A DNA stretch of 64,000 bases from Granulosicoccus sp947495035 (GTDB taxonomy: Bacteria; Pseudomonadota; Gammaproteobacteria; Granulosicoccales; Granulosicoccaceae), in the NCBI RefSeq assembly GCF_050589605.1, contig NZ_JBNGOO010000007.1; one strand, given 5' to 3'. Positions 16,983 to 25,263 of the stretch are shown one piece after another. The notes beneath the pieces were generated by a model. It ran no database searches and was not told the DNA's origin. It worked only from the letters and a program-made list of their open reading frames with translations. The translations under genes and the position numbers were made by a program. The stretch's first letter is position 1. Each line of letters begins with the position of its first letter.

Positions 16983-18710
16983 ATGCCGTCTGCTGAACTT
17001 CCTTCCCGATCCGACCTGCCGGCGGCCCAACGACACGCCCTGGAAGCCTGGGCTGATCAGGCCACTGCCGCTGGCTGGCTACCGGCGACAGCCACCGACG
17101 CCCTGCAATCGGTCACCACCAGCGCGCCCGGCCAGCTGTTCGACGCCGGCGACCGACCACTGGTGGCTGGTCTGTTCGGTGGGACCGGCGTCGGCAAGAG
17201 TACGCTGCTGAATCGCCTTGCCGGAGAATCCATCGCCCGTGCCAGCGTCGAGCGTCCCACCTCACGCGACATTACCGTATACGTGCATCGTTCGCAGGTG
17301 GTTGACCGGCTGCCCAACGCATTTCCGATGGAGCGCATGCGTACGGCCCTGCACAACAATGAGCAGTATCGACACGTCATGTTCATCGACATGCCCGATT
17401 TCGACAGTGTCGAGTCCGCCAATCGTGATCTGGTGGACGTCTGGTTACCACATCTGGATGTCGTGCTCTACGTCGTGAGTCCCGAACGCTATCGGGATGA
17501 TCAGGGTTGGCGCCTGCTGTTACAGCACGCGCACGAACACGCCTGGCTGTTCGTGATGAATCATTGGGACCGGGGCGACCCCTTGCAACTGGACGATTTC
17601 CGCCAGCAGCTGAGCGCTGCCGGCATGAGCGAGCCACTGATCTTTCGCAGCGATTCATCGGGCAAGACCGATGCTCAGGGGCGACAGGAAGATGATTTTG
17701 CCAGACTCTGCTCGACCCTCGCCCAGCTGGCCGACGAGTCCATCGTCAAGTCGCTGAACGAACTGGGTATTCTGGCTCGCCTGAAGGCTCTGAAGGAGGC
17801 CAGCGATCCCTGGCTGGTGCCGCTGGGTAGCGAGGAGCAGATCAGTGCTCTGCAATCCGCCTGGCAGGAGCACTGGAGCGCGGCAACCAAAGACCTTGAC
17901 CAGACGCTGCTCCCCAGGGCGCAGCAACTGGCGCGGCAGTACGCCGATGATGAAGGCTCCTGGCTGAGTCGCTGGCGTGGCAAACCTCAGCGACAGGCGG
18001 AGATCGTGACAGGCTCACTGATCGATGATGCGCTACTGGGGCGTCTCGACACCGTGCTGGGTGACTTCCTCAACCAACAGGGGCAGGCAAGCGCCATGCC
18101 ATTGGCGGCCCTCAAGCAGGCCGTGGCACAACCCTATGCTCGCGCTCGCCGTGATTTCGCAGCCACCGTCGACGATACCGTCAATCGCTCACTGGCTCTG
18201 CCGGGCGGCGTCTGGCAACGGCGACTGCACGCAGGTCTGGGCGCTCTGTGCCTGCTGCTGCCACTGGCCGCCATGGGCTGGATCGGGTGGCGCGTGGTCA
18301 GCGCCTTTGCCCAAGGCGGTAGCAATTCCGCAGCCTATCTGGGCAGCAACTTCGCCATCAATGGTGCCCTGCTGCTGGCCCTGGCCTGGCTGATCCCGGC
18401 GTTTCTGCAGAAGAAGACAAGACCGTCGCGCGAGAAGGCCGCCCTGCGTGGCGCCAGAGACGGTCTGGCGGCCGCCCTGGCGCAGACATCGGCAGCCGTT
18501 GGCGAAGGCTTCGGTACACTGAACGAACAATCACGTGCCCTGCGCGAGCAATACCACAGCCTGTGGCAGTCGCTGCCCCGTACCGGTGGCAACGAGCTGC
18601 CGGAGACCGTACGCCGCATGCTGGCCAGCGAGATCAGCCAGCCCGCTCAACGAGCACTGGATGTACGCGCCAATACCCACAGCTCGACCGACGCGACCCC
18701 CGTGTCATAG
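16983..18710 (+). CDS. Membrane-associated dynamin/Era-like GTPase of unknown role
   Basis: A 575-residue protein. The P-loop GGTGVGKSTLLNRL starts near residue 66, a switch II-like FIDMPDFDS follows, and the specificity motif is NHWD in place of NKxD. Two hydrophobic segments (residues ~418-440 and ~455-476) are followed by a basic KKTRPSREK stretch and a helical tail, so it is anchored in the inner membrane with the GTPase in the cytoplasm. The frame is open upstream to 16776; 16983 avoids invading the divergent cobT. Its end overlaps the convergent comF gene by 64 bp. The role is unknown; neighbouring cobT may be incidental. Confidence 0.7.
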   Translation: MPSAELPSRSDLPAAQRHALEAWADQATAAGWLPATATDALQSVTTSAPGQLFDAGDRPLVAGLFGGTGVGKSTLLNRLAGESIARASVERPTSRDITVYVHRSQVVDRLPNAFPMERMRTALHNNEQYRHVMFIDMPDFDSVESANRDLVDVWLPHLDVVLYVVSPERYRDDQGWRLLLQHAHEHAWLFVMNHWDRGDPLQLDDFRQQLSAAGMSEPLIFRSDSSGKTDAQGRQEDDFARLCSTLAQLADESIVKSLNELGILARLKALKEASDPWLVPLGSEEQISALQSAWQEHWSAATKDLDQTLLPRAQQLARQYADDEGSWLSRWRGKPQRQAEIVTGSLIDDALLGRLDTVLGDFLNQQGQASAMPLAALKQAVAQPYARARRDFAATVDDTVNRSLALPGGVWQRRLHAGLGALCLLLPLAAMGWIGWRVVSAFAQGGSNSAAYLGSNFAINGALLLALAWLIPAFLQKKTRPSREKAALRGARDGLAAALAQTSAAVGEGFGTLNEQSRALREQYHSLWQSLPRTGGNELPETVRRMLASEISQPAQRALDVRANTHSSTDATPVS

Positions 18711-19438
18711 AGCTCCCGCGCCAGCTCGCGGGTGGTAGAGCCCGTGGTCAGCACATCGTCGATGATGGCCACATGCCGATCGGCGAGCGCTTCCTGTGCG
18801 CGAAAGGCACCCAGAATGCGGTACTGGCGTTCCGCGCGGCTCAGCCCGGCCAGCGATCCGGTGTCGTATTCACGCGTTACCGCGCGGGCACGCGATTCCA
18901 CGCCCAGCTCGCGTCCGCACCAGCGAGCGATTTCGGCCGACTGATTGAAGCCACGCTGACGCAATCGGGTGGCATGCAGTGGCACGGGCAGCAACAGCTC
19001 GGGTAATGCATGACCCGTCGGGTGTTGTCGTTGAACCGAGCGCGCCAGCAGGGTTCCGAAGATTCTTGCCAGAACGCGCTGCTCACGGTATTTGAGCGAC
19101 TGGATCAGGCGATCGACCGGAAACTCGTACCGATATGGCGCCACGATGCGAGTGAACGGTGCAGCTTGTCCGGAGCATTGGGTACAGGGCGGCAGACCTC
19201 GCTGGCTGAGCTGTTCGAACGGCACGGACGAGAGCTCCGCACCACAGCTCAGACACAATCCGGATACCCGACCCGCGGGCTCTTCGACGAAACAGGTCTG
19301 CAACAAGCTTTCACAGTCGTCACACAAATCAACGCCCTGCCCTCCGGATCGGGCACATATCACGCACTGAGAGTCAATTTTCAGTCGCGAGAGCGGGATT
19401 TTCGCCCAAAGCGGCAATGAAGCCATTGAAAAATGCAT
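18647..19438 (-). CDS. comF: ComF-family phosphoribosyltransferase-like protein
   Basis: A ~263-residue ComF homologue. The N-terminal zinc-ribbon-like region has CVICARS, CDDC, CLSCG and CTQC cysteine pairs. The C-terminal type I phosphoribosyltransferase fold carries the PRPP-binding loop IIDDVLTTGSTTREL and LLPVPLHATRLRQRGFNQ. ComF proteins take part in uptake of single-stranded DNA during transformation in some bacteria. The ATG at 19438 has AAGGAC upstream; a TTG at 19444 is an alternative. Its last 64 bp overlap the 3' end of the convergent GTPase gene. Confidence 0.9.
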   Translation of the reverse strand: MHFSMASLPLWAKIPLSRLKIDSQCVICARSGGQGVDLCDDCESLLQTCFVEEPAGRVSGLCLSCGAELSSVPFEQLSQRGLPPCTQCSGQAAPFTRIVAPYRYEFPVDRLIQSLKYREQRVLARIFGTLLARSVQRQHPTGHALPELLLPVPLHATRLRQRGFNQSAEIARWCGRELGVESRARAVTREYDTGSLAGLSRAERQYRILGAFRAQEALADRHVAIIDDVLTTGSTTRELARELYDTGVASVELWVLARTSSAR

Positions 19439-19773
19439 CAGCAAGTGTCCTTTTGCTTATGAATCGTGGTGGATAGCCTACACTCTGTTGTAAGTCCTGG
19501 CGGCGGTTGCAATCCGGTTGTTGTTTTTTTCACACATGAATACTGTGTATTGAGTTTACAATCGGCTTGTTTACCGCTATACAAGACAAAAATACAACAA
19601 GTCTGCGTGGTGTCTCGAAGAGCCGTTTCGCCGGCCGGGGATTTGTTGGCGTTTTGGAGTTTCTGACTGACCCCGGCAGCCTGCAGCCAGCCTCGACGGG
19701 CCTGCGAGACTCTCCGAGTCAGCGGTTTTGTAGATTTTTTGTTTATTCAGATGTCAACTAGTGGGAGCTAGCT
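19439..19773. other. AT-rich intergenic region and long 5' leader of the first OmpA-family gene
   Basis: About 335 bp between divergent comF and the OmpA-family gene, noticeably more AT-rich than its surroundings. It holds the promoter at 19555-19583 and a predicted leader of about 180 nt. The leader includes a GACTC-TCC-GAGTC hairpin near 19700 followed by T-rich DNA, which could attenuate or stabilise the transcript. No gene is visible. Confidence 0.5.
19555..19583 (+). promoter_or_regulatory. Strong sigma-70 promoter candidate for the OmpA-family gene
   Basis: TTTACA (19555-19560), an exact 17-bp spacer and TATACA (19578-19583), each one mismatch from consensus. It points at the gene starting at 19774, predicting a leader of about 180 nt. 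It is the best-looking promoter noticed in the window. Confidence 0.6.
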
Positions 19774-20439
19774 ATGAATAGAAATATCGGTACCATCAGT
19801 TCAATCGCGGCCTTGCTACTGGGCAGCAGTGTCGTTCATGCCCAGGGTGTGGCTCTGGATGGAACCATCGAAATACCTGCTGGCAACGGTGGCTACGCCA
19901 ATTCCATGGGCGATGCCATCAAGACCGGCCTCGGTGATTGCGTGAAAATCGGCCTGTACAATGATGAAGACCAGGTAGACGCCTGTGCCGGCATCGAAGA
20001 AGCGCCGGAAGAAGTTGTTGAAGCAGAACCTGCTCCGGAAGCAGCGCCAGCGCCAGAACCTGTACAGAAGGAGCCTATCGTGACCACGGCCACTCTGGGC
20101 GGTGAGGCACTGTTCGACAACAACTCTGACGTGCTGAACGCATCCAGCGAACAGGCCATGGCTGATCTCGTGTCTCAACTCGAGAAATTCCAGGAAATCA
20201 CCTCCATCGAAGTGGTCGGTCACACCGACTCCAACGGCGAAGCCAGCTACAACCAGGGCCTGTCCGAGCGACGCGCCGCAGCGGTTGAAGCTTTCCTGAA
20301 GGCTGCCTACCCCAACGTCGACGTTACCAGCAGCGGCATGGGTGAAGACAGCCCGGTTGCGACCAACTCCACGCCAGAAGGTCGTCAGCTGAACCGTCGT
20401 GTTGAAGTTCAAGTGACTGCCAAAAGCATCACCGAGTAA
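19774..20439 (+). CDS. OmpA-family envelope protein (first of a tandem pair)
   Basis: A 221-residue protein with a signal peptide ending at VVHAQ (residue ~24). A short N-terminal module reads KTGLGDCVKIG...VDACAGIEE, with two cysteines. A Pro/Glu/Ala-rich linker (EEVVEAEPAPEAAPAP) follows, then a C-terminal OmpA-like peptidoglycan-binding domain with GHTDSNG, LSERRAAAV and QLNRRVEV. There is no beta-barrel, so it is probably a periplasmic, peptidoglycan-bound protein. A closely related paralogue follows 182 bp downstream. The two-cysteine module is shared only between these two here. Confidence 0.88.
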   Translation: MNRNIGTISSIAALLLGSSVVHAQGVALDGTIEIPAGNGGYANSMGDAIKTGLGDCVKIGLYNDEDQVDACAGIEEAPEEVVEAEPAPEAAPAPEPVQKEPIVTTATLGGEALFDNNSDVLNASSEQAMADLVSQLEKFQEITSIEVVGHTDSNGEASYNQGLSERRAAAVEAFLKAAYPNVDVTSSGMGEDSPVATNSTPEGRQLNRRVEVQVTAKSITE

Positions 20440-20453
20440 GTTGCAGTAACCCT

Positions 20454-20487
20454 GACAGCGGAAGAGTCTTCGGGCTTTTCCGCTGTC
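20454..20487 (+). terminator. Hairpin after the first OmpA-family gene
   Basis: A stem of at least 10 bp (GACAGCGGAA / TTCCGCTGTC) around a GAGTCTTCGGGCTT loop begins 14 bp after the stop codon. There is no T-run, so it may end transcription only partly or protect the 3' end. Confidence 0.55.
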
Positions 20488-20621
20488 ATGTCACATGCCT
20501 GATCGTCCCCAGACCCGATTATCCGGATCGCGAGTGTTCTTTTTTCCGGACACGTTTTCTCGTAGTAACACTCGGTAGTTACTTGTCTTGACGCACATCC
20601 AAACCACCACGGAGAACAAAC

Positions 20622-21290
20622 ATGAACACTGGTAAATCCATAGCGTTCGGAGCCTGCCTGACATTGGTGTCATTCGGCGCATCCGCGCACATCACCGAAG
20701 AAGATCATGGCCATATCGAGAACGATGGCTCAGGCGGCTACGTCAGTTCGGATGGCGCTGTATTGAAAACCGGCCTGGGCGATTGCATGCACACCGGAAC
20801 GTTTTCCGACGATGCGGTCATCAATGTGTGCGAAGGCATTGAAGAAGTAGCCGAAGTCGAGCCAGAGCCTGTAGCCGAAGTCGAGGAAACCGTGGTTGCC
20901 GAAGCACCAGCCCCGAACCCCGGCAAGATCGATACCCAGCAGTTCAGCGAAGAAGCCCTGTTCGATACGGATTCCTCACAGCTGACCAGTGCCGGTGAAG
21001 CCGCCATGAACGGCCTGTTCGGCGCGCTGGCCGAGTACAAGGGCATTACCGATGTGACCGTCACGGGCCACACTGACAGCCGCGGTGCCGAAGAATACAA
21101 CCAGGCTTTGTCCGAAAGACGTGCACAGACAGTTGCCGACGTCATCGCCGCCCAGTACCCCGATGTTCGTATCGACGTTTCAGGCATGGGTGAGACTTCA
21201 CCGGTTGCCAGCAACGATACCGCTGAAGGTCGCCAGCTGAACCGTCGCGTTGAAGTCGAAGTCACTGCCACTCGCATGGTCTTCAACTGA
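20622..21290 (+). CDS. OmpA-family envelope protein (second of a tandem pair)
   Basis: A 222-residue paralogue of the preceding gene with the same plan: signal peptide (ending SASAH near residue 23), the module KTGLGDCMHTG...INVCEGIEE, a Glu/Val/Pro-rich linker, and an OmpA-like domain with GHTDSRG, LSERRAQTV and QLNRRVEV. It probably binds peptidoglycan in the periplasm. The surrounding DNA has its own leader and terminator, so it can be transcribed independently. The pair most likely arose by duplication. Confidence 0.88.
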   Translation: MNTGKSIAFGACLTLVSFGASAHITEEDHGHIENDGSGGYVSSDGAVLKTGLGDCMHTGTFSDDAVINVCEGIEEVAEVEPEPVAEVEETVVAEAPAPNPGKIDTQQFSEEALFDTDSSQLTSAGEAAMNGLFGALAEYKGITDVTVTGHTDSRGAEEYNQALSERRAQTVADVIAAQYPDVRIDVSGMGETSPVASNDTAEGRQLNRRVEVEVTATRMVFN

Positions 21291-21347
21291 GTCTCGAGCC
21301 TGCTTCCGGCCCTCACGGGTCTGAGCAGCTCATCCTCCGGAAGTCGG

Positions 21348-21376
21348 AAAAGGCCAGCATCATGCTGGCCTTTTTT
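21348..21376 (+). terminator. Rho-independent terminator after the second OmpA-family gene
   Basis: AAAAGGCCAGCAT / ATGCTGGCCTTTTTT forms a near-perfect stem with a very short loop and a six-T tail, about 60 bp past the stop codon. Classic intrinsic terminator. Confidence 0.9.
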
Positions 21377-21443
21377 GTGGGCGAGTATCGAAGACATCCA
21401 GTCCGGCAAGGCGGAAGGGCCCGTGATTTGCTGAACCGAAGGC

Positions 21444-22751
21444 ATGAAGAAATTCGTCCTCCAGACAGCCAAGCGGCCCACCACAGCTCGGCCCCGGTAT
21501 GTTTTCTGTCTTCTGATGATCAGCCTGATCAGCGGTTGCATCAGCCACTCTCACGCAGAGCGGGATCCCATCGACTGCAGCCTGCCGCATGTCGATCAAC
21601 GTCTGTCACAGTGCAAGATGGTCAGACGAGCCAGTGAGTTCAGTGGCTGCCTGTCCACCGCAGACATCAGCGAGCACAGCTGCCTGCTCATGGATGCCGA
21701 TGTCTCGTTCTGTTCGGCAAACGACAGCCTGCCGATAACAGCCTTCTTCGATCAGAACCAGCGAACCCTGGACTGCGCCGGCGGTGCAATAGACCATGGC
21801 TGGGGTCGCGTGAGTCTGCCTCAGGGTATCGCCACCACTCAGCGTACGCGCATGCCAGCCGTTCGCCTGATCAATGACCAGTCGCTGAGCGATATCACTG
21901 TCAGAAACTGCACGCTGCGTGGTACCAACCACATGGGGATCGAAGCCACCCGTTTCTTCGGTGGCGAACTGGGCCCGGACGGGAAAGTCGGTGCAGGCGA
22001 GGCGCTACCGGTCGGGCACCAGAAGTTGCGTTTCGAGAATCTTGTCATCGAGGACACCATCACCGGTATCTATCTGGGCAACTACAGCCACGACGTGGAT
22101 ATCCATCAGGTGAGCATCGACAACACGCAACGTATCGCCATCTACTCGGAGGCCGGCAGTCACGACGTCCGCATTCGCCAATCGCTCATCAGCAACAACC
22201 AGTCCCGTGAGGCCATTGCCATCGATTCCACCTATGACAGCGAGGTATCAGACACCCTGTTCGTCAACAATCGCGAAGGGGGCATCAACGTCTATCAGAA
22301 CTGCGGAGAGCTCAAGGGAATCGTCTGCCCGGTAATTCGTTCGACACCTCCCAACAACAACCGGATTATCGGAAATCGCTTCGTCAATACCGGCGTGTCC
22401 GGAGTTCAGATCGCTTCACGACAGGGCCGCCGGCACCGCTCCGGCTGGTGTGCCACGCTCGACGGGCGCTCCGGAAAGTTTACCGATACCGCCGAAGGCA
22501 ACCTCGTCGCCGACAATACCTTCGTATGCCATGAGGGTACCTCGCTGGTCATTCAGGATGGACCCAACACCATCAGAGACAATACCGTGGTGGCCCGCCA
22601 GCGCTGCGTTCCCTATGAAGTGTCCACCGGGGGCCATGGCCGCAGCAAGCGCCACTTGCTCGATGGCCTGCAACTGCTGAACAACCGGATCGATACCGCC
22701 CGTCCGCCGCGCCTGCGCAATCTGAGTGATGAGGTCACGATCAGGCAGTGA
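21444..22751 (+). CDS. Lipoprotein with right-handed parallel beta-helix
   Basis: A 435-residue protein. The signal sequence ends in the lipobox LISGC (Cys ~32), so it is a predicted outer-membrane lipoprotein. The body contains repeated Asn-rich beta-helix rungs such as SDITVRNCTLRGTNHMG, VIEDTITGIYLGN, DVRIRQSLISNNQS and NRIIGNRFVNTGVSGVQI, typical of pectate-lyase-like or NosD-type folds that bind or cleave polysaccharides. No catalytic set can be assigned. The start has GAAGG upstream. The gene ends just before the GCCTGT repeat. Confidence 0.72.
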   Translation: MKKFVLQTAKRPTTARPRYVFCLLMISLISGCISHSHAERDPIDCSLPHVDQRLSQCKMVRRASEFSGCLSTADISEHSCLLMDADVSFCSANDSLPITAFFDQNQRTLDCAGGAIDHGWGRVSLPQGIATTQRTRMPAVRLINDQSLSDITVRNCTLRGTNHMGIEATRFFGGELGPDGKVGAGEALPVGHQKLRFENLVIEDTITGIYLGNYSHDVDIHQVSIDNTQRIAIYSEAGSHDVRIRQSLISNNQSREAIAIDSTYDSEVSDTLFVNNREGGINVYQNCGELKGIVCPVIRSTPPNNNRIIGNRFVNTGVSGVQIASRQGRRHRSGWCATLDGRSGKFTDTAEGNLVADNTFVCHEGTSLVIQDGPNTIRDNTVVARQRCVPYEVSTGGHGRSKRHLLDGLQLLNNRIDTARPPRLRNLSDEVTIRQ

Positions 22752-22757
22752 GTACGC

Positions 22758-23019
<262 letters not shown>

Positions 23020-23108
23020 TCAGCTCCGAGCGGACAGGCTTGACCGGCAGAAAAATCAGAAATGACTCAACAGCGCGCTTGTCAGACTCACTCCAGCTGT
23101 CGCTGGCG

Positions 23109-23948
23109 TCACGTTCTCGAAGAAGGTGCGTCGTAGAAGTCCATCATGATCCGATGCAAGTGTTCGAGACCATCGCTCAGAGCGGCCGGACCGGGCTGCA
23201 GGATATTGGCCGACTTGATTTCATGCAGACGCCCCTGTTTCACGGCATCGATGCGATCCCAGCCGGCACGCCCGGCCACCTTGTCAGGCCGAAACTTCTT
23301 GCCGCACCAGGAACCGATGATGATCTGCGGATTCGCATCGATCACGCGCTGCGGATCGGCAATGATACGGTCCTTGCCAAGTGACATCCGGCCCAGCTCC
23401 GCAAAGCAGTCCTGACCACCGGCAACGTCGATCAATTCGGAGACCCAGCGAATGGCAGAGATCATCGGCTCGTCCCATTCCTCGAAATACACGCGCGGAC
23501 GGGCACGCTGCGGATGCGCCTGCAGGCACCGGTTTGTCTTCGCCTCGATAGCGGACATCCGAGCCGCATACCGGGCGACCAATGCCTGACCACGCTCGGC
23601 TGCACCCACCATGGCGGACAGGGTGAGAATCATGTCCAGAATCTGCGCAATGGAACGCTGGTTCATGACCAGAACATTCACGCCCCGGCGAATCAGCTCA
23701 GCAGCGATGTCCGCCTGCAGGTCGGAGAATCCGATGACCAGATCAGGTTCAAGCTCTAGAATGCGCTCGTATCTGGCCGACGTGAAGGCAGATACCTTGG
23801 GCTCTTCTCGCCGAGCCTGCGCCGGCCTGACCGTGAAACCGGAAATACCGACAATCCGGTCCTGCTCCCCCAGCAGATAAAGAAGCTCCGTGGTCTCTTC
23901 CGTCAGACAGACAATGCGCTCGGGATAATGAGCCTTGAAGGCGGTCAC
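23109..23948 (-). CDS. BtuF-like (cobalamin/iron-chelate type) periplasmic-binding-fold protein without signal peptide
   Basis: A 279-residue class III substrate-binding fold. It opens PERIVCLTEETTELLYLLG, followed by IVGISGFTV, LELEPDLVIGFSDLQAD, a helical linker, then GGQDCF and PQIIIGSWCGKKF. It resembles BtuF and related corrinoid-binding proteins. The only in-frame start after the preceding stop is the GTG at 23948, and no export signal precedes the domain, so it may be cytoplasmic or depend on an unusual start. It lies 20 bp behind three envelope genes, apparently in the same operon. The ligand is unknown; cobalamin is a guess from fold and genomic context. Confidence 0.7.
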   Translation of the reverse strand: MTAFKAHYPERIVCLTEETTELLYLLGEQDRIVGISGFTVRPAQARREEPKVSAFTSARYERILELEPDLVIGFSDLQADIAAELIRRGVNVLVMNQRSIAQILDMILTLSAMVGAAERGQALVARYAARMSAIEAKTNRCLQAHPQRARPRVYFEEWDEPMISAIRWVSELIDVAGGQDCFAELGRMSLGKDRIIADPQRVIDANPQIIIGSWCGKKFRPDKVAGRAGWDRIDAVKQGRLHEIKSANILQPGPAALSDGLEHLHRIMMDFYDAPSSRT

Positions 23949-23968
23949 GCCATCGTGATTGGCGGCAT

Positions 23969-24493
23969 CTACTGCGACACCGGTTCAGGCAGACTGATGA
24001 CCAGGAGATCACCGGTCTGTTCGAAGATCAATTGATGGCTGGTGACACCCGCCAGAGTTGTCGTATCGTCAACGACCCCACCCACATCGAAGCGCCGTTC
24101 ATCCGCGGTTACCACATAGGAAGGCTCGGCAGCCGAGACCAGCACCACGGGACTACCGAACAGATTCTCCAGCGTCACCAGAGCTTCTGTCTCCGGCATC
24201 GGCAATGCATCCAGTATTGCATTATCAATATTGCCGACAGTATCGGCTGTTTCTTCAGTCAATGCCGAAGAGGCGGTTTGCTGCCCACCAGTTCCCTCCG
24301 GCATCGCCTCTTCACTGGCCAAGTCTTCAGGCAGGTCGTCGGCCTTGAAGGCCTCCATGACGCGATCCGTCACGATCAGGCCGAAAGCCAGTACGCCCAG
24401 TACTATCAGGATTCTGTTCACTTTCCGTGGCCTCGGCGATGCCTGCGATCCGGTTGTATCGTCATTTTCCGAAGATGTGCTTTTGGAGTTCAT
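23969..24493 (-). CDS. Bitopic inner-membrane protein with GspC/PilP-like periplasmic domain
   Basis: A 174-residue protein: a short cytoplasmic tail, one transmembrane helix (ILIVLGVLAFGLIV, residues ~28-42), an acidic low-complexity periplasmic linker, and a C-terminal ~65-residue beta domain (EPSYVVTADERRFDVGGVVD, then HQLIFEQTGDLLVISL). The pattern of that domain resembles the homology region of GspC and PilP, which contacts the N0 domain of secretins. The resemblance is by eye and should be treated as a hypothesis. It is third in the operon, 17 bp after the N0-N1-like gene, which fits a direct interaction. Confidence 0.6.
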   Translation of the reverse strand: MNSKSTSSENDDTTGSQASPRPRKVNRILIVLGVLAFGLIVTDRVMEAFKADDLPEDLASEEAMPEGTGGQQTASSALTEETADTVGNIDNAILDALPMPETEALVTLENLFGSPVVLVSAAEPSYVVTADERRFDVGGVVDDTTTLAGVTSHQLIFEQTGDLLVISLPEPVSQ

Positions 24494-24510
24494 CGAATCG
24501 CCTGTCCAGT

Positions 24511-25263
24511 TCAGAAAGTGTCGTAACCGGGTATATCCGTAACCCAGCGGATCGGTTTCGACAGGGTCGCCTGGTCGGCCGCAGGTTTGCCTTCATCGGC
24601 GATGTCAGCCAGCATTTCGTCGGAACCCACATCAATGACCACCTCTGATGCCTTCTGGTCGACGCTATTGGCGGTACTGTCAATACCGGCGACAGCTGCC
24701 TCCATGGTCGGCTCCACGTCGGGCTCGATACCCTGTCTGGCTCCATTGTCTGCCAGGGTCCGGGTTATCAAACCGCTGACGCGCTTGACGAAGACAGGGT
24801 GTCCGGCAACCCGCACGGCATCGGCTCGTATCTCGATGTCGTTGCCGGGCGCCAGTTGTTCAAACAGGGAGCTCTTGAATTCTTCGCTCAATTCGTCACT
24901 GACGACGGCAATGGACACTTTGCTGCTGTTGTCGCTTCCGGTAGCCCGCAGGGTCCTGCCATCAAGGTCGAACAGGACCGGATGATTCGCCGATAGCTCC
25001 ACCAGTGTCTGTTCCAGACTGCCACCGAACCGCCCGGAAACCGACATGTCGAGCGCGCCATCCAGCACCACCTCTCGTCCCGAGAGTTGCGCAAGCTGCT
25101 TCACCACCAGGGACATGGGCGCATCCCTGACCCAGAGACTGATCTCCGGCACCGTACTCGCAGATGGATCTGCATCGACATTGCCGTTGTCTGCCAGAAC
25201 CGGCCCCCCTGCCAATGCCGTGCAGCAGAGCAATCCCAGCAGACCGGGTAGCCGCACCTTCAT
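24511..25263 (-). CDS. Periplasmic protein resembling only the N0-N1 domains of a secretin
   Basis: A 250-residue protein with a signal peptide (LLGLLCCTALAGGPVLA). Residues ~40-100 read DAPMSLVVKQLAQLSGREVV then SVSGRFGGSLEQTLVELSA and LFDLDGRTLRA, a good match to the N0 (STN-type) domain of secretins, especially those of type III systems. Residues ~108-165 look like a second small alpha/beta N1-like domain. The rest is an Ala/Asp-rich tail, with no pore-forming secretin domain. Its ATG overlaps the stop of the upstream lipoprotein gene (ATGA). It could be a soluble adaptor in an envelope-spanning complex. Confidence 0.62.
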   Translation of the reverse strand: MKVRLPGLLGLLCCTALAGGPVLADNGNVDADPSASTVPEISLWVRDAPMSLVVKQLAQLSGREVVLDGALDMSVSGRFGGSLEQTLVELSANHPVLFDLDGRTLRATGSDNSSKVSIAVVSDELSEEFKSSLFEQLAPGNDIEIRADAVRVAGHPVFVKRVSGLITRTLADNGARQGIEPDVEPTMEAAVAGIDSTANSVDQKASEVVIDVGSDEMLADIADEGKPAADQATLSKPIRWVTDIPGYDTF

